From positions 1-64,000 of the forward strand of contig CACXPX010000016.1 of NCBI GenBank assembly GCA_902769705.1: a DNA stretch of 64,000 nucleotides. Direction: 5' to 3'. Shown one piece after another: positions 1-8,683 of this stretch (its first letter is position 1; every line of letters starts with the position of its first letter). Both the position numbers and the translations under genes were made by a program. Origin of the DNA: an uncultured Prevotellaceae bacterium. GTDB taxonomy: Bacteria > Bacteroidota > Bacteroidia > Bacteroidales > Bacteroidaceae. The notes below the pieces were generated by a model that saw only the letters and a program-made list of their open reading frames with translations, was not told the DNA's origin and did no database searches.

Positions 1-261
1 GGAGCACTCAGCCATGACGGCCAACCCGTTGAACTGAAAGACTCCCAGGCTTACATACGCATCAGTTCCGACAAGGACTATTACTACATGCAAGTTTCTA
101 CCGATGGCAAATCGTTCGCTACACTCGCCAAGATGGACTTCCGCTATCTTTCAACCGAGGTGATAGGCGGGTTCACAGGCGTTATGCTCGGTTTGTTTGC
201 CCAGGGTGATGACGGAGACGGATCTGCAGATTTTGATTGGTTTGAATATACAACAAAATAA
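1..261 (+). CDS. C-terminal end of a glycoside hydrolase family 43-type enzyme (5' truncated by window)
   Basis: Open from the first base in frame 1 to a TAA at 259-261; 86 residues are visible. The chain reads like the concanavalin-A-like C-terminal domain of GH43 beta-xylosidases/arabinofuranosidases: a YYYMQVSTDGKSF strand pair, then GVMLGLFAQG and the terminal ADFDWFEY motif that closes this beta-sandwich. That domain contributes to substrate binding in xylan- or arabinan-degrading enzymes. The catalytic five-bladed propeller would lie upstream of the window and cannot be checked. The last residues (TTK) carry no sorting tail. Another laminin-G/DUF1349-like domain is possible, but the DFDW ending favours GH43. 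Confidence 0.7.
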   Translation, partial: GALSHDGQPVELKDSQAYIRISSDKDYYYMQVSTDGKSFATLAKMDFRYLSTEVIGGFTGVMLGLFAQGDDGDGSADFDWFEYTTK

Positions 262-1037
262 AAGAAAGACATCATGTTAATTATAAATACTCTAAATCTA
301 TTAAAAAATCATACGAGTGTAGAAAAACATTGACTCCACAAATCAATATTATATAAGGATCTTTGCCGTCCAAAAGAGAAAGATGGAAAGTCTTGCACGA
401 TAGTACGCATCATGGTTTAGTTTAATCTTATATTAAATATCCATAACCTAAACTAAACCTATATATTATTTTTTATTACTTTTGCAACTGCAAATGAGCC
501 ACACATGAAGACATTGAGGGCATCAACATAAAGATGAAGCGATGGACTCTAAATGACGATTGTTGGTGATTTGAACAGTTATGACTGGGACAACTAATAA
601 ATAGCGATGATAATAAAAGCATAAAATCTGCGTTATTAATTATAGCGATTTGAGGTTCAAAAAAGAGATCAGAAAACAGGAATGTCGGTCGAAAAAACTC
701 CATCACGAAAATGGTACAACAAATGATAAAATCCATGTTAACGAATGCAAAAATGATAAGAAACGAAAAATCGTATTTTCTTTTGTTATCATTCTTTGTT
801 TTTTGTGTGGCAAAAAGTGTCGTTTTTTATCATTTTTTTGGCCCTATTCTGTACCCCAACTCAAAGTTTGCCCCTCGATATTTAACGCTAACTGCTTGAT
901 AATCAACACTATTTAGAATATCTTTGTCACATTCTGCGTGGGGAAATAAGGCCGTAATAAAAAACAACTAAAATAGCATGTAACTTCCCTATTTTGTAGC
1001 ATCATGAATTTAATAGAAAGTAAAAAATACAACTATC
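262..1037. other. AT-rich 776-bp intergenic region
   Basis: No convincing gene. Two short open frames on opposite strands (476-736 minus, 650-916 plus) have low-complexity, Phe/Lys/Ile-rich translations without domains and are treated as chance. The region contains a TAnnTTTG-like box at 477-484 (TACTTTTG, no clear -33 partner) and a good promoter at 896-926 for the next gene. Stretches around 500-560 contain several TGA/TCA words but not in a 22-bp phase, so this is not counted as one of the phased arrays. Confidence 0.6.
896..926 (+). promoter_or_regulatory. Bacteroidetes-type promoter for the 1239-residue secreted protein
   Basis: TTG at 896-898 and TATCTTTG at 919-926 are separated by 20 bp, matching the Bacteroidetes primary sigma consensus (TTTG, 19-21 bp, TAnnTTTG). 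Initiation about 7 bp downstream would leave a leader of roughly 100 nt before the ATG at 1038. Confidence 0.65.
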
Positions 1038-4000
1038 ATGACTAGACTGAAAATATTCTTTACATTCGCCCTTTTGTGCGTGGTCGCTCAGGGAGCAGGG
1101 GCATGGACAGGCAGCGGCAGCGAGGCCGACCCGTACCAAATCAGCACCGCTGATGACTGGAACACGTTGTGTGCCAACGTGAACAACGGCACCAGCACTT
1201 ACAACGGCAAGCATTTCCTGATGACACGAGACATCAGCGTCAGCCGCATGGTGGGCACTCGTTCTAGCGAGGGTACTTTCAATGCATTCCAAGGCACTTT
1301 CGACGGCGGCGGCAATACCCTTACCGTCAATTATACCACCGATGCAGAATTCTGCGGACCTTTCTGCTATACCTACGGTGCCACCATCAAGAACCTGTGC
1401 ACCGCAGGAACTATCAATACCTCCAGCACCTATGCCGGTGGTGTGGTGGGACGTAACGGCACAGCCAGCCTCACGCTCACCAACGTGACCAGCAGCGTGA
1501 CCATCACCTCCACCCACAGCGGCAAGACTTACCTCGGCGGCTTGGTGGGCTATGCCATCCAGGCGTGCCTCACCGGCTGTACCTTCACCGGCAGTTTGAA
1601 CGGTACAAATTCAACTCATTGCGGCGGCCTATTAGGTTATAAGACATATGAATCAGATCAAACGAAAAAGGCTGTGTTTGTCGACTGCCTTTTCTGTCCA
1701 ACCAGCGTCACTGTAGGCAGCACAGGCTCCTGCACCATTGCCAACAACTCAACTGGAGGAGTGGCCGAAATCACCAACTGCTACTACACCCAGCCCCTTG
1801 GCACCGTGCAGGGCAAACGGGCCCACAGCATCACCGCCGGGGAGTTTGTCACCATGGAGAACGCTGGCAACTCCACTGAATATGACATCAGCGGCATCGT
1901 ATCTTACGGAGTCGGCATCAGTTATAGTGACAAACTCTATGCGGGTGTTGACGATGAAGTGAGCCTCAACCTCAATTACGAATGGACGGATGGTGCTGCC
2001 AGCGGTTTCCAAGCCAGTGCCGGAACTCTGGTAGGCGGCGCTAACCCATACACACTGACAATGCCAAATGCCGATGTTCTTGTCAATGTTAATCTCGATG
2101 CCATTCCATGGGAGGGTGAAGGCACAGAAGATGACCCATACGTTATCAGTTACACCGTCCAATGGTATCTGCTGGCACAGCGCGTGGCTGAAGGCACCGA
2201 CTATAGCGACAAGTATTTCCGCCTGGCCAAAGATATCACCGTCACCAGAATGGTGGGCACCGATGGGCAGCATGCCTTCAGTGGCACCTTCAACGGCGAC
2301 GGTCACACGCTCACCCTCAACTATAACACGACCGAAGAGTATGCAGCCCCCTTCCGCTTTGTCAAAGACGCTACCATCCATGACCTTACCGTAGATGGTA
2401 CCATCAATACCTCGAATCAATTTGCTGCAGGCTTCATTGGCCAAACAGCGGGTACTACCTCCATCAACAACTGTCGTAGTAGTGTCACCATCAGCAGTAC
2501 GGTCAGCGGCGATGGTACCAATGGCGGCTTCATTGCCCACATATATGCAGAAGAAACCACCATCAGCGGCTGTCTTTTCGACGGCAGTCTGATGGGCAAA
2601 ACAACCGATAACAACGGTGGCTTCGTAGGATGGATAGGTAACGCTCCTAGTTGTGGACTGACAATTGAGAACAGCATCTTCGCTCCAGCAGAGATCACCA
2701 TGACAGGCGACAAAACCTTTGCCCGTTTCAACAACGGTAATCATCCCACCTTCAGAAACAGCTTCTACACCGAGGCTTTCGGCGGTGCCCAGGGCAAAAG
2801 AATCTATGAGACCGAACAGGAAGTCGCTGCCAGTGGACTTTACTATACATTGACCCTGTTCGATAAGACCTATTACGGCAAGGTTATCATCAACATGCAG
2901 GTCACCTTCGATGAGACAGGCGAGGAAATCAAGCCTGTGCCGACCCTCATGACCGAGGACGGCATCCTCATCCCCCAGGAGGGTAACTATACCCTCGCAT
3001 GGAGCGGCGACGGAAAAGAGGCTGGCATCTACACCGTTACCATCACGGCTGCTGCCAATGCCCAACTCCCAATTCCCAACGCTCAATTCACCGGCAGCAA
3101 GATATTGGATTATACTGTTGTCAGCATGAATGCACCGAAGGACCTCACTGCCACCACTACCTACAACACAGCCACCATCAGTTGGACGGGCTCATTCGAT
3201 CGTTACAAGGTGCGCTACAAGCCATCAAACCTCTACACTGCATATTTCACCAGCTTCGAAGACGGATTGCCTGGGGACTGGACAACCATCGATGCTGATG
3301 GTGACGGAAACTGCTGGTATGCTATGGATAAATTAGAAGCTTTTGCCCATAGCGGGGCAGCTTTTATGACATCTGAGAGTTATGACAATGATAATGGCGA
3401 TCTTAACCCCGACAACTGGCTCGTATCGCCACAGTTGCCACTCGACGGTATGCTGAAGGTGTGGATGAAAGGACAGGATTTGAATGATTATCGAGAGCAC
3501 TTCGCCATCTATGTCTCCGCCAAAGGAAACGCCGCTACCGACTTTACCGATATCGTATTGCCTGAGACCATCGTTACCCATGAATATGTGGAATGCTCAG
3601 TCAATCTGAGCCAGTATGCAGGAAAGCAGGGCTACATCGCCATCCGCCACTTCAACTGCGCCGGGCAGTTCCGTCTCAATGTCGATGATTTCGGCCTTTA
3701 TAACGTCGATTCATCCGGTGAGGAGTGGCAGGAGGTTGAGGTCACAGGGACAACGGCCGACATCACCGGGCTTGACTCAGAAACCTACTATGCTTATCAG
3801 GTGGTGGGCATCGGTGCCGACGGAGACTTTTCTTCCTCCATCGCAATCCTGCAAACCGAGGAGGAAATCCCCGAGGTGGCCAATGTCAGCGTGACGCCGG
3901 GAATGACTTCTGCCAAGGTGAGTTGGAATGGCCATGGCGACCGTTACAATGTGCGTTATGCCGTCGACGAGAGGATCGCCAATACTGCCAAGGTGACGCT

Positions 4001-4757
4001 CGTGGTTGGCGATGTGTGGGGAGATGGCTCGGGCTACCAGATGCTGCTTGATGCCGATGCCAATACCTTTGGAGATGTCATACCGTATATCAACCCCCTG
4101 ACCAATAGTGGCGATGCCTCGTCAGAGGTGTATGCGGAATTTGAGTATAAGATTCCAGAAAATGCCGATGGTACCGTGAATACCAGGAATGTTGTTTTCA
4201 ATAACAGCGTCACCATAGAAATTCCTGCCGGCACCTACGACTGGTGTATCACCAACCCATCACCAGACTACGGCAGGATTTATATTGCCTCTTCTCATGG
4301 CAACATTGATGGACGGAATGACGACTACGTCTTTGAGACGGGCATGCATTACGTGTTCACCGTCAGCCTTGATGGTGACTATGACAGGGTGGATGTCGAG
4401 GTGTCACCCATGTATGGCGAATGGACACAAATGGTAGTAGAAAACGCTGCTCTTGCTACCAATCTCAGCGGACTGACCTTAAGCACCGACTATGTGGTGC
4501 AGGTGCAGGCGGTGCTGGCCAACGGCAAGACTTCCGAGTGGAGCCCAGTAGTGAAATTCACCACCCTCGAAACAGCCAAGCCTGGCGATGTCAACGAAGA
4601 TGGCGAGGTGAACATCGCCGATGTCACCATGCTTGTCAACGTCATCTTAGGCAACGCTGAGGCCGCCAACGCCGACGTCAACGCCGACGGAACTATCGAC
4701 ATAGCCGATGTTACGGCACTCGTGAACATAATACTCGGCAAAGCGCCCACTATGTAA
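1038..4757 (+). CDS. Large secreted adhesin-like protein with choice-of-anchor J, DUF2436 and dockerin-like domains
   Basis: 1239 residues with a signal peptide (about 1-22). Two blocks of GLUG-like beta-helix repeats follow (about 80-260 and 350-590; FQGTFDGGGNTLTVNY and FSGTFNGDGHTLTLNY begin each). Then come a fibronectin-III-like module (about 700-735), a choice-of-anchor J/cleaved-adhesin domain (from YFTSFEDGLPGDW), a second Fn3-like module, and a domain closely resembling DUF2436 of Porphyromonas gingipain/haemagglutinin (VGDVWGDGSGYQMLLDAD, CITNPSPDYG). The last ~58 residues hold two dockerin-type calcium repeats (GDVNEDGEVNIADVT and ADVNADGTIDIADVT). Such proteins are usually surface or extracellular binding proteins. 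No catalytic domain was recognised. The start is the ATG that directly precedes the signal peptide. Confidence 0.8.
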   Translation: MTRLKIFFTFALLCVVAQGAGAWTGSGSEADPYQISTADDWNTLCANVNNGTSTYNGKHFLMTRDISVSRMVGTRSSEGTFNAFQGTFDGGGNTLTVNYTTDAEFCGPFCYTYGATIKNLCTAGTINTSSTYAGGVVGRNGTASLTLTNVTSSVTITSTHSGKTYLGGLVGYAIQACLTGCTFTGSLNGTNSTHCGGLLGYKTYESDQTKKAVFVDCLFCPTSVTVGSTGSCTIANNSTGGVAEITNCYYTQPLGTVQGKRAHSITAGEFVTMENAGNSTEYDISGIVSYGVGISYSDKLYAGVDDEVSLNLNYEWTDGAASGFQASAGTLVGGANPYTLTMPNADVLVNVNLDAIPWEGEGTEDDPYVISYTVQWYLLAQRVAEGTDYSDKYFRLAKDITVTRMVGTDGQHAFSGTFNGDGHTLTLNYNTTEEYAAPFRFVKDATIHDLTVDGTINTSNQFAAGFIGQTAGTTSINNCRSSVTISSTVSGDGTNGGFIAHIYAEETTISGCLFDGSLMGKTTDNNGGFVGWIGNAPSCGLTIENSIFAPAEITMTGDKTFARFNNGNHPTFRNSFYTEAFGGAQGKRIYETEQEVAASGLYYTLTLFDKTYYGKVIINMQVTFDETGEEIKPVPTLMTEDGILIPQEGNYTLAWSGDGKEAGIYTVTITAAANAQLPIPNAQFTGSKILDYTVVSMNAPKDLTATTTYNTATISWTGSFDRYKVRYKPSNLYTAYFTSFEDGLPGDWTTIDADGDGNCWYAMDKLEAFAHSGAAFMTSESYDNDNGDLNPDNWLVSPQLPLDGMLKVWMKGQDLNDYREHFAIYVSAKGNAATDFTDIVLPETIVTHEYVECSVNLSQYAGKQGYIAIRHFNCAGQFRLNVDDFGLYNVDSSGEEWQEVEVTGTTADITGLDSETYYAYQVVGIGADGDFSSSIAILQTEEEIPEVANVSVTPGMTSAKVSWNGHGDRYNVRYAVDERIANTAKVTLVVGDVWGDGSGYQMLLDADANTFGDVIPYINPLTNSGDASSEVYAEFEYKIPENADGTVNTRNVVFNNSVTIEIPAGTYDWCITNPSPDYGRIYIASSHGNIDGRNDDYVFETGMHYVFTVSLDGDYDRVDVEVSPMYGEWTQMVVENAALATNLSGLTLSTDYVVQVQAVLANGKTSEWSPVVKFTTLETAKPGDVNEDGEVNIADVTMLVNVILGNAEAANADVNADGTIDIADVTALVNIILGKAPTM

Positions 4758-4877
4758 AACGTTGTAATCAATGCCGAAGGTATGGAATACATCGGCACAA
4801 GCCAAGATGCAGCATCACTCTTTTCTCAAGAATTAGCCAAATAAAACCAACAAGAAACAAGCGCTCATAACAAGAAC

Positions 4878-5795
4878 ATGGAAACATATAGCGACAGAAT
4901 AAAAATCATTGTAGGCGACATCACAAAACTGCCTACTGAGGCCATCGTTAATGCAGCCAACAAGACCTTGCTTGGCGGTGGTGGCGTGGATGGAGCTATC
5001 CACCGGGCTGCAGGCAAGGGCTTGCTCCAAGAGTGCATGACACTTGGAGGTTGTGAAACAGGTTTATGTAAGATGACTGGCGCTTATAACCTTCCGAGCA
5101 AGAAGGTGATTCATGCGGTTGGTCCCGTATGGCATGGAGGTCTTCACGGCGAGGGAAAGTTGCTTGCCTCATGTTATGATTCCGCCATGAAGATAGCCGA
5201 AGAGAACGAGCTTTCGAGCATCGCCTTTTCGTGTATTAGTACAGGTGTGTATGGATTCCCCAAGGACGAGGCTGCTCGTATTGCCCTACACACCATCTTC
5301 ACTCACATCAGGGACAGCTATGAGGGGCAAGTGGTGGTGTGCTGCTTCAGCGAGGAGGATGCACGGTATTATCAGAACTGCTTCTGGGAAGAGTCGCTGA
5401 CTTTGTTAGGCGACAATGAAGCCATTCGGGGTTATAAGGAAAAGGTTGACACCATGCCGGCCGAATTCTGGGACGAACTGATGGCCTACATTCCGCGCCT
5501 AGAGCGGGGTAAGCAAGTATCGGATTCGACGTCTGCCAGGGGCGGCAAGTTAGAAAGGAGGTTGGGAATGTGCACCTCGCCAGCCGACTACCTATGCTGG
5601 ACTCATTGTTTCAACATAGGCCAGATGCCCGACTACTATATGATGGACAATGTGTATTGCCTGTTCGTAATCAGCACATTCTTGTCGCGAGAAGCCTATT
5701 GGACAGGTACTAGTGCCACGCCCGAAGAGTTGCTGAAGATTCTGAAACCCCTTAGAGAATACCGGCGAAAGATTGAGCTTCGTAATAAACCGTGA
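4878..5795 (+). CDS. Macrodomain protein (ADP-ribose hydrolase type) with an unassigned C-terminal domain
   Basis: 305 residues. Residues ~8-170 are a MacroD/YmdB-type macrodomain: IVNAANKTLLGGGGVDGAIHRAAG, the GYNLPSKKVIH-type strand (here GAYNLPSKKVIHAVGP) and the SCISTGVYGFP loop are the ligand-binding signatures. Family members bind ADP-ribose and remove it from proteins or hydrolyse O-acetyl-ADP-ribose. Residues ~180-305 form a second, mostly helical region (LCWTHCFNIG, FVISTFLSREAYW) that I do not recognise; it may be a substrate-selecting partner domain. The gene stands alone between an upstream gene on the same strand and a convergent one downstream. Confidence 0.85.
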   Translation: METYSDRIKIIVGDITKLPTEAIVNAANKTLLGGGGVDGAIHRAAGKGLLQECMTLGGCETGLCKMTGAYNLPSKKVIHAVGPVWHGGLHGEGKLLASCYDSAMKIAEENELSSIAFSCISTGVYGFPKDEAARIALHTIFTHIRDSYEGQVVVCCFSEEDARYYQNCFWEESLTLLGDNEAIRGYKEKVDTMPAEFWDELMAYIPRLERGKQVSDSTSARGGKLERRLGMCTSPADYLCWTHCFNIGQMPDYYMMDNVYCLFVISTFLSREAYWTGTSATPEELLKILKPLREYRRKIELRNKP

Positions 5796-5816
5796 AATCT
5801 GATGGCAAGGTAAGTT

Positions 5817-6341
5817 CTATTCGGGAATTTCGGTAGAGTTAATGCAAGCATTTCGCTGCTTCAAAAACTCAACTGCCTCTTTTCCCGTCAGATGCTCGAT
5901 GTCGAAGCGGATGGCCAACATTCGGGAAAGGCTGCTTTCAATCTCTTTCTGCAGAGCCTCATCTTGATTGGGATTATAGCGGTTGCCCAACAGTCGGGCT
6001 ATTTGCAATTTCTCTTGCTCGCCCTCGATGATGCGGATTCTGCCAAAAGCTATCACACTACGGTAGAATGTGATGTACCTCTCTGGTTGCACATCATCTT
6101 GCCCGATGACACAGAAGGATGCCTTATCGCACTTGCGGATGGCATCGACCTTATGGCCTGCCAAAGCGCTATGGAAAAACAATTTTCCTTCGTGATAAAC
6201 ATAGCTGATAGGCACGGCATAAGGATAATCATTGTCACCTAGTAACGCCAATGTGCCTGCCGTGGCTTTCTGCAAAATAGCTATACTCTCTTCCCCAGAA
6301 AGCTGTTGGCGTTTGCGCCTCATCTCTCTAAAAATGCTCAT
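5817..6341 (-). CDS. Pyridoxamine 5'-phosphate oxidase-like flavoprotein (NimA-like family)
   Basis: 174 residues with a split-barrel FMN-binding fold. The sequence order TLALLGDNDYPYAVPISYVY, FHSALAGHKVDAI and SFCVIGQDD is typical of the PNPOx-like/NimA nitroimidazole-reductase-like family. Members bind FMN or F420; Nim proteins reduce 5-nitroimidazoles, but most chromosomal relatives have unknown substrates, so resistance should not be assumed. It is the last gene of a long minus-strand run and its ATG overlaps the stop of the upstream esterase (ATGA, 6338-6341), indicating translational coupling. Confidence 0.8.
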   Translation of the reverse strand: MSIFREMRRKRQQLSGEESIAILQKATAGTLALLGDNDYPYAVPISYVYHEGKLFFHSALAGHKVDAIRKCDKASFCVIGQDDVQPERYITFYRSVIAFGRIRIIEGEQEKLQIARLLGNRYNPNQDEALQKEIESSLSRMLAIRFDIEHLTGKEAVEFLKQRNACINSTEIPE

Positions 6342-7039
6342 ATCGTCATCATGTTATTCATTAACCAAGCAAAACCTTTTGCCATTCGCTTCTCAGAATC
6401 AACAAAGTGATTGCCGGGATTCCATTCTAGTATTGTGCTTACGCCCTGTTCCCTCAGCATGTCTTCCTGCCTGCGGATGGCATTGCCCACCCGAGCCATC
6501 ACAGGGTTCTTTGCTTTTTCCTCCTTGTCGCCAAGACTCAGATAAACGGCCTTGGCATAGGACTTCTTTCCTGTAGCGTATTCCATCCACTCAGGGTACC
6601 AAACGGAAGGCGAAGCAGCGGCAACACCTTCAAATGCGTCAGTTTGGTATGACGCCCAAAGGGAGAACAGGCCAGCAAGAGAATAACCTCCGAGCAAGCA
6701 ATGGGAGGAGTCGGCCAACTTTCCCCGTAACATAGGCATCAGATGCCCTATGACGAATTCCAGCGTTTCTGCCGCCCCATCACCAAAAGGCTCCTTGCCA
6801 AACACAGGAGGGGCGGACCAAGGAGTGAGTTCCCTATTCCAATCATCAATTTTTAAAGCAATCAAAGAAAACACCTCACCAGAAAACCTTTGAATCATTT
6901 CGACCTCCTTATCCAGCAAAGCCAAGTCGTGTTCGTCTACAGGCTGAATGAGCAACCACTTGCTTTCTGGCTGAACGTACAGATAGCACTCCTTTTCAGA
7001 TATGTTGACTATTTCCTTATCCATTATTCCATGACGCAT
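6338..7039 (-). CDS. Alpha/beta-hydrolase, putative esterase
   Basis: 233 residues with a catalytic elbow GGYSLAG (GxSxxG; nucleophile Ser), an acid candidate in the YLSLGDKEE strand and a C-terminal His in WNPGNHFVD, in the order expected for the esterase D/ferri-enterochelin-esterase-like alpha/beta hydrolases. There is no signal peptide, so it is probably cytoplasmic. The substrate is not evident. It lies 7 bp after the CPBP protease gene and overlaps the next gene by 4 bp, so the three are likely cotranscribed. An alternative start at the Met five codons in (7024) is about equally plausible. Confidence 0.75.
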   Translation of the reverse strand: MRHGIMDKEIVNISEKECYLYVQPESKWLLIQPVDEHDLALLDKEVEMIQRFSGEVFSLIALKIDDWNRELTPWSAPPVFGKEPFGDGAAETLEFVIGHLMPMLRGKLADSSHCLLGGYSLAGLFSLWASYQTDAFEGVAAASPSVWYPEWMEYATGKKSYAKAVYLSLGDKEEKAKNPVMARVGNAIRRQEDMLREQGVSTILEWNPGNHFVDSEKRMAKGFAWLMNNMMTI

Positions 7040-7046
7040 TAAGGAT

Positions 7047-7832
7047 TCAACGTTTCCACTTTATCACCCATACTCCAACTACTGCTAAGACAACAGAGGC
7101 GAGGATCACTTTCGAGTCGGGAAGAAATATGACTGGTATCTTCGTCATCTGCATGTCGCCAAGCCCAAGCCAACTATAGAGCATCAGGAGGGTGACAGCC
7201 AAGTTGCGACCAGCATGGAGAGCCACGCCGCACCATATGTTCCGCGACCAGATGAACACCAACCCGTAGACGATGGCACTCAGGAATGCCCCAGGGAAGT
7301 TGCGCACATGGAGGATTCCGAACAAAACGGCCATCACCACGCAGACGATTATCTGGGCGCCACGACGGCGGAATGGAGAGATGGCCATTTGCCTGAAGCA
7401 CAACTCTTCAAGCACTGGAGCAAGCAACACGGCATGGACGCTCGACAAAAGGTCTTCGCGCAATTCGGCAGTTGTGTAGGCCAGCGGTTCCATTTGTATG
7501 GAGTGAGCCAGCGATGTAATACCATAAACAATATACCCTTCTACGACGAGCCACAAAGGCGCAATCAACAGAAGCCCGGCAACGAGGGAGATCTTGGGCA
7601 ACTTCAGTGGAAACCGCCCGGCAGTGGGAAACATCTTCGGCTCAACGCGCCCCACGAGGAACAGTGTCAAGACGATGCCTGCCAGCGTGAGCAGCCATGT
7701 CAGCAGTTCGCCACCGAGTCCCAGATTGTCACCAGCCACCGGCAAGGCTGTCACATATATGACTGCCACGCTGTAAGCAACAGCAAGAAACGGCACCAGC
7801 GGCTTTAGAAACACATTCAGTTTGTCCATCAT
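7047..7832 (-). CDS. CPBP family intramembrane metalloprotease (CAAX/bacteriocin-processing type)
   Basis: 261 residues with about seven hydrophobic segments. The family motifs are intact: EELCFR (E142, E143, R147), FGILH (F171, H175) and HAGRN (H206, N210). In the Rce1/CPBP family these residues form the glutamate-histidine active site inside the membrane. Bacterial members cleave peptides or take part in bacteriocin immunity and prenyl-protein processing; the substrate here is unknown. It sits 3 bp downstream of the PheC-like lipoprotein gene and 7 bp upstream of the esterase, within the same probable transcript. Confidence 0.85.
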   Translation of the reverse strand: MMDKLNVFLKPLVPFLAVAYSVAVIYVTALPVAGDNLGLGGELLTWLLTLAGIVLTLFLVGRVEPKMFPTAGRFPLKLPKISLVAGLLLIAPLWLVVEGYIVYGITSLAHSIQMEPLAYTTAELREDLLSSVHAVLLAPVLEELCFRQMAISPFRRRGAQIIVCVVMAVLFGILHVRNFPGAFLSAIVYGLVFIWSRNIWCGVALHAGRNLAVTLLMLYSWLGLGDMQMTKIPVIFLPDSKVILASVVLAVVGVWVIKWKR

Positions 7833-7835
7833 TTC

Positions 7836-8666
7836 TCAATAGTCGTACACCAACCCGTATTTCTCATGCAATCGTCGGAGCGAGCCATCGGACTTCATCT
7901 TCCGAATGAGGTTATTTACCATTAGCAGCAAATCGTCTTGCCCTTTCCGCATCAACACGCCAATCTCTCCATGGGTGAAAGGTTCATTAAGGAGTGGGGC
8001 GGCAAGACGAGAATCGGCTTGAACATAATAGGGTGCCTCGGTTATCTCGGTGATCATCACATCAGCCTTTCCCTCAGCGACGAGCGTGGGGATTTCTTCG
8101 TTCTTCTGGTAAACAATGATGGTTGCATGAGAGAGATTCTCGTTGGCAAACTTCTCGTTCAGTCCACCGGGATTCACCATCACCCGCACTTCAGGCTTGT
8201 CCAAGTCAGCCAGCGACTGAAAACGGTCAGCCTCCGACTTACGACACAGTATTGTCTTGCCATTGGCCAAATAGCCATCGCTCATGAGCATCGTCTCGCG
8301 GCGGGCATCGGTGATGGTGATGCCGCCAATAGCGAGGTCGAAACTCTGCGGCTCGGCCAATACATCGGCCGTCAGCGTAGGCCATGAGGTTTTCACAAAC
8401 TCAATGCCAACACCCAACTCAGCGGCCATCTCCCTGACCATTTCGATGCCGAAACCCCAATATTCGCCCGTTTCAGGCTCACAGAAGGACAGCGGTCTGT
8501 AGTCGCCAGTAGTGCCAATGAGAATCTTCCCGCGCCGTTCGATGCGCTCGATGGTCGGACGCACCGACGGCTCATCGTCATTAGACGAGCACGATGCTAA
8601 TGGAACCGTCCCTATGAAAAACAGGACGGCTATCAGCAACCAAGTCTTGACTTTTTCTTGAATCAT
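7836..8666 (-). CDS. Lipid-anchored cyclohexadienyl dehydratase (PheC)-like / solute-binding protein family 3
   Basis: 276 residues. A lipoprotein signal (LASC, Cys26) is followed by a periplasmic binding protein fold of the amino-acid type. Several stretches match PheC much more closely than transport receptors: GTTGDYRPLSF, TWPTL, GGITIT, VNPGGLNEKFA and GKADVMITE. PheC enzymes convert prephenate or arogenate to phenylpyruvate or phenylalanine in the periplasm. No ABC permease or ATPase gene lies nearby, which fits an enzyme rather than a transport receptor. The lipid anchor is unusual compared with soluble PheC. Activity is inferred, and a sensory or binding role is possible. Confidence 0.7.
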   Translation of the reverse strand: MIQEKVKTWLLIAVLFFIGTVPLASCSSNDDEPSVRPTIERIERRGKILIGTTGDYRPLSFCEPETGEYWGFGIEMVREMAAELGVGIEFVKTSWPTLTADVLAEPQSFDLAIGGITITDARRETMLMSDGYLANGKTILCRKSEADRFQSLADLDKPEVRVMVNPGGLNEKFANENLSHATIIVYQKNEEIPTLVAEGKADVMITEITEAPYYVQADSRLAAPLLNEPFTHGEIGVLMRKGQDDLLLMVNNLIRKMKSDGSLRRLHEKYGLVYDY

Positions 8667-8683
8667 ATAGTTTGAGTTTTCAC

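Noticed and set aside
480-600. Possible fifth phased array near 500-560
   Set aside because: TGA words occur, but spacings are 19-20 bp and irregular, and modules are 14-17 bp; it does not keep the 22-bp register.
476-916. Short open frames on both strands in the 262-1037 gap
   Set aside because: Low-complexity translations, no domain, no signal or ribosome-site support, and the region is generally A/T-rich.
1749-3086. 445-codon open frame antisense to the adhesin-like protein
   Set aside because: It is a shadow of the G+C-rich real frame; the translation has no domain and the opposite strand shows clear domains. The same applies to long antisense frames at 20670-21761, 23799-25124 and 35997-37385.
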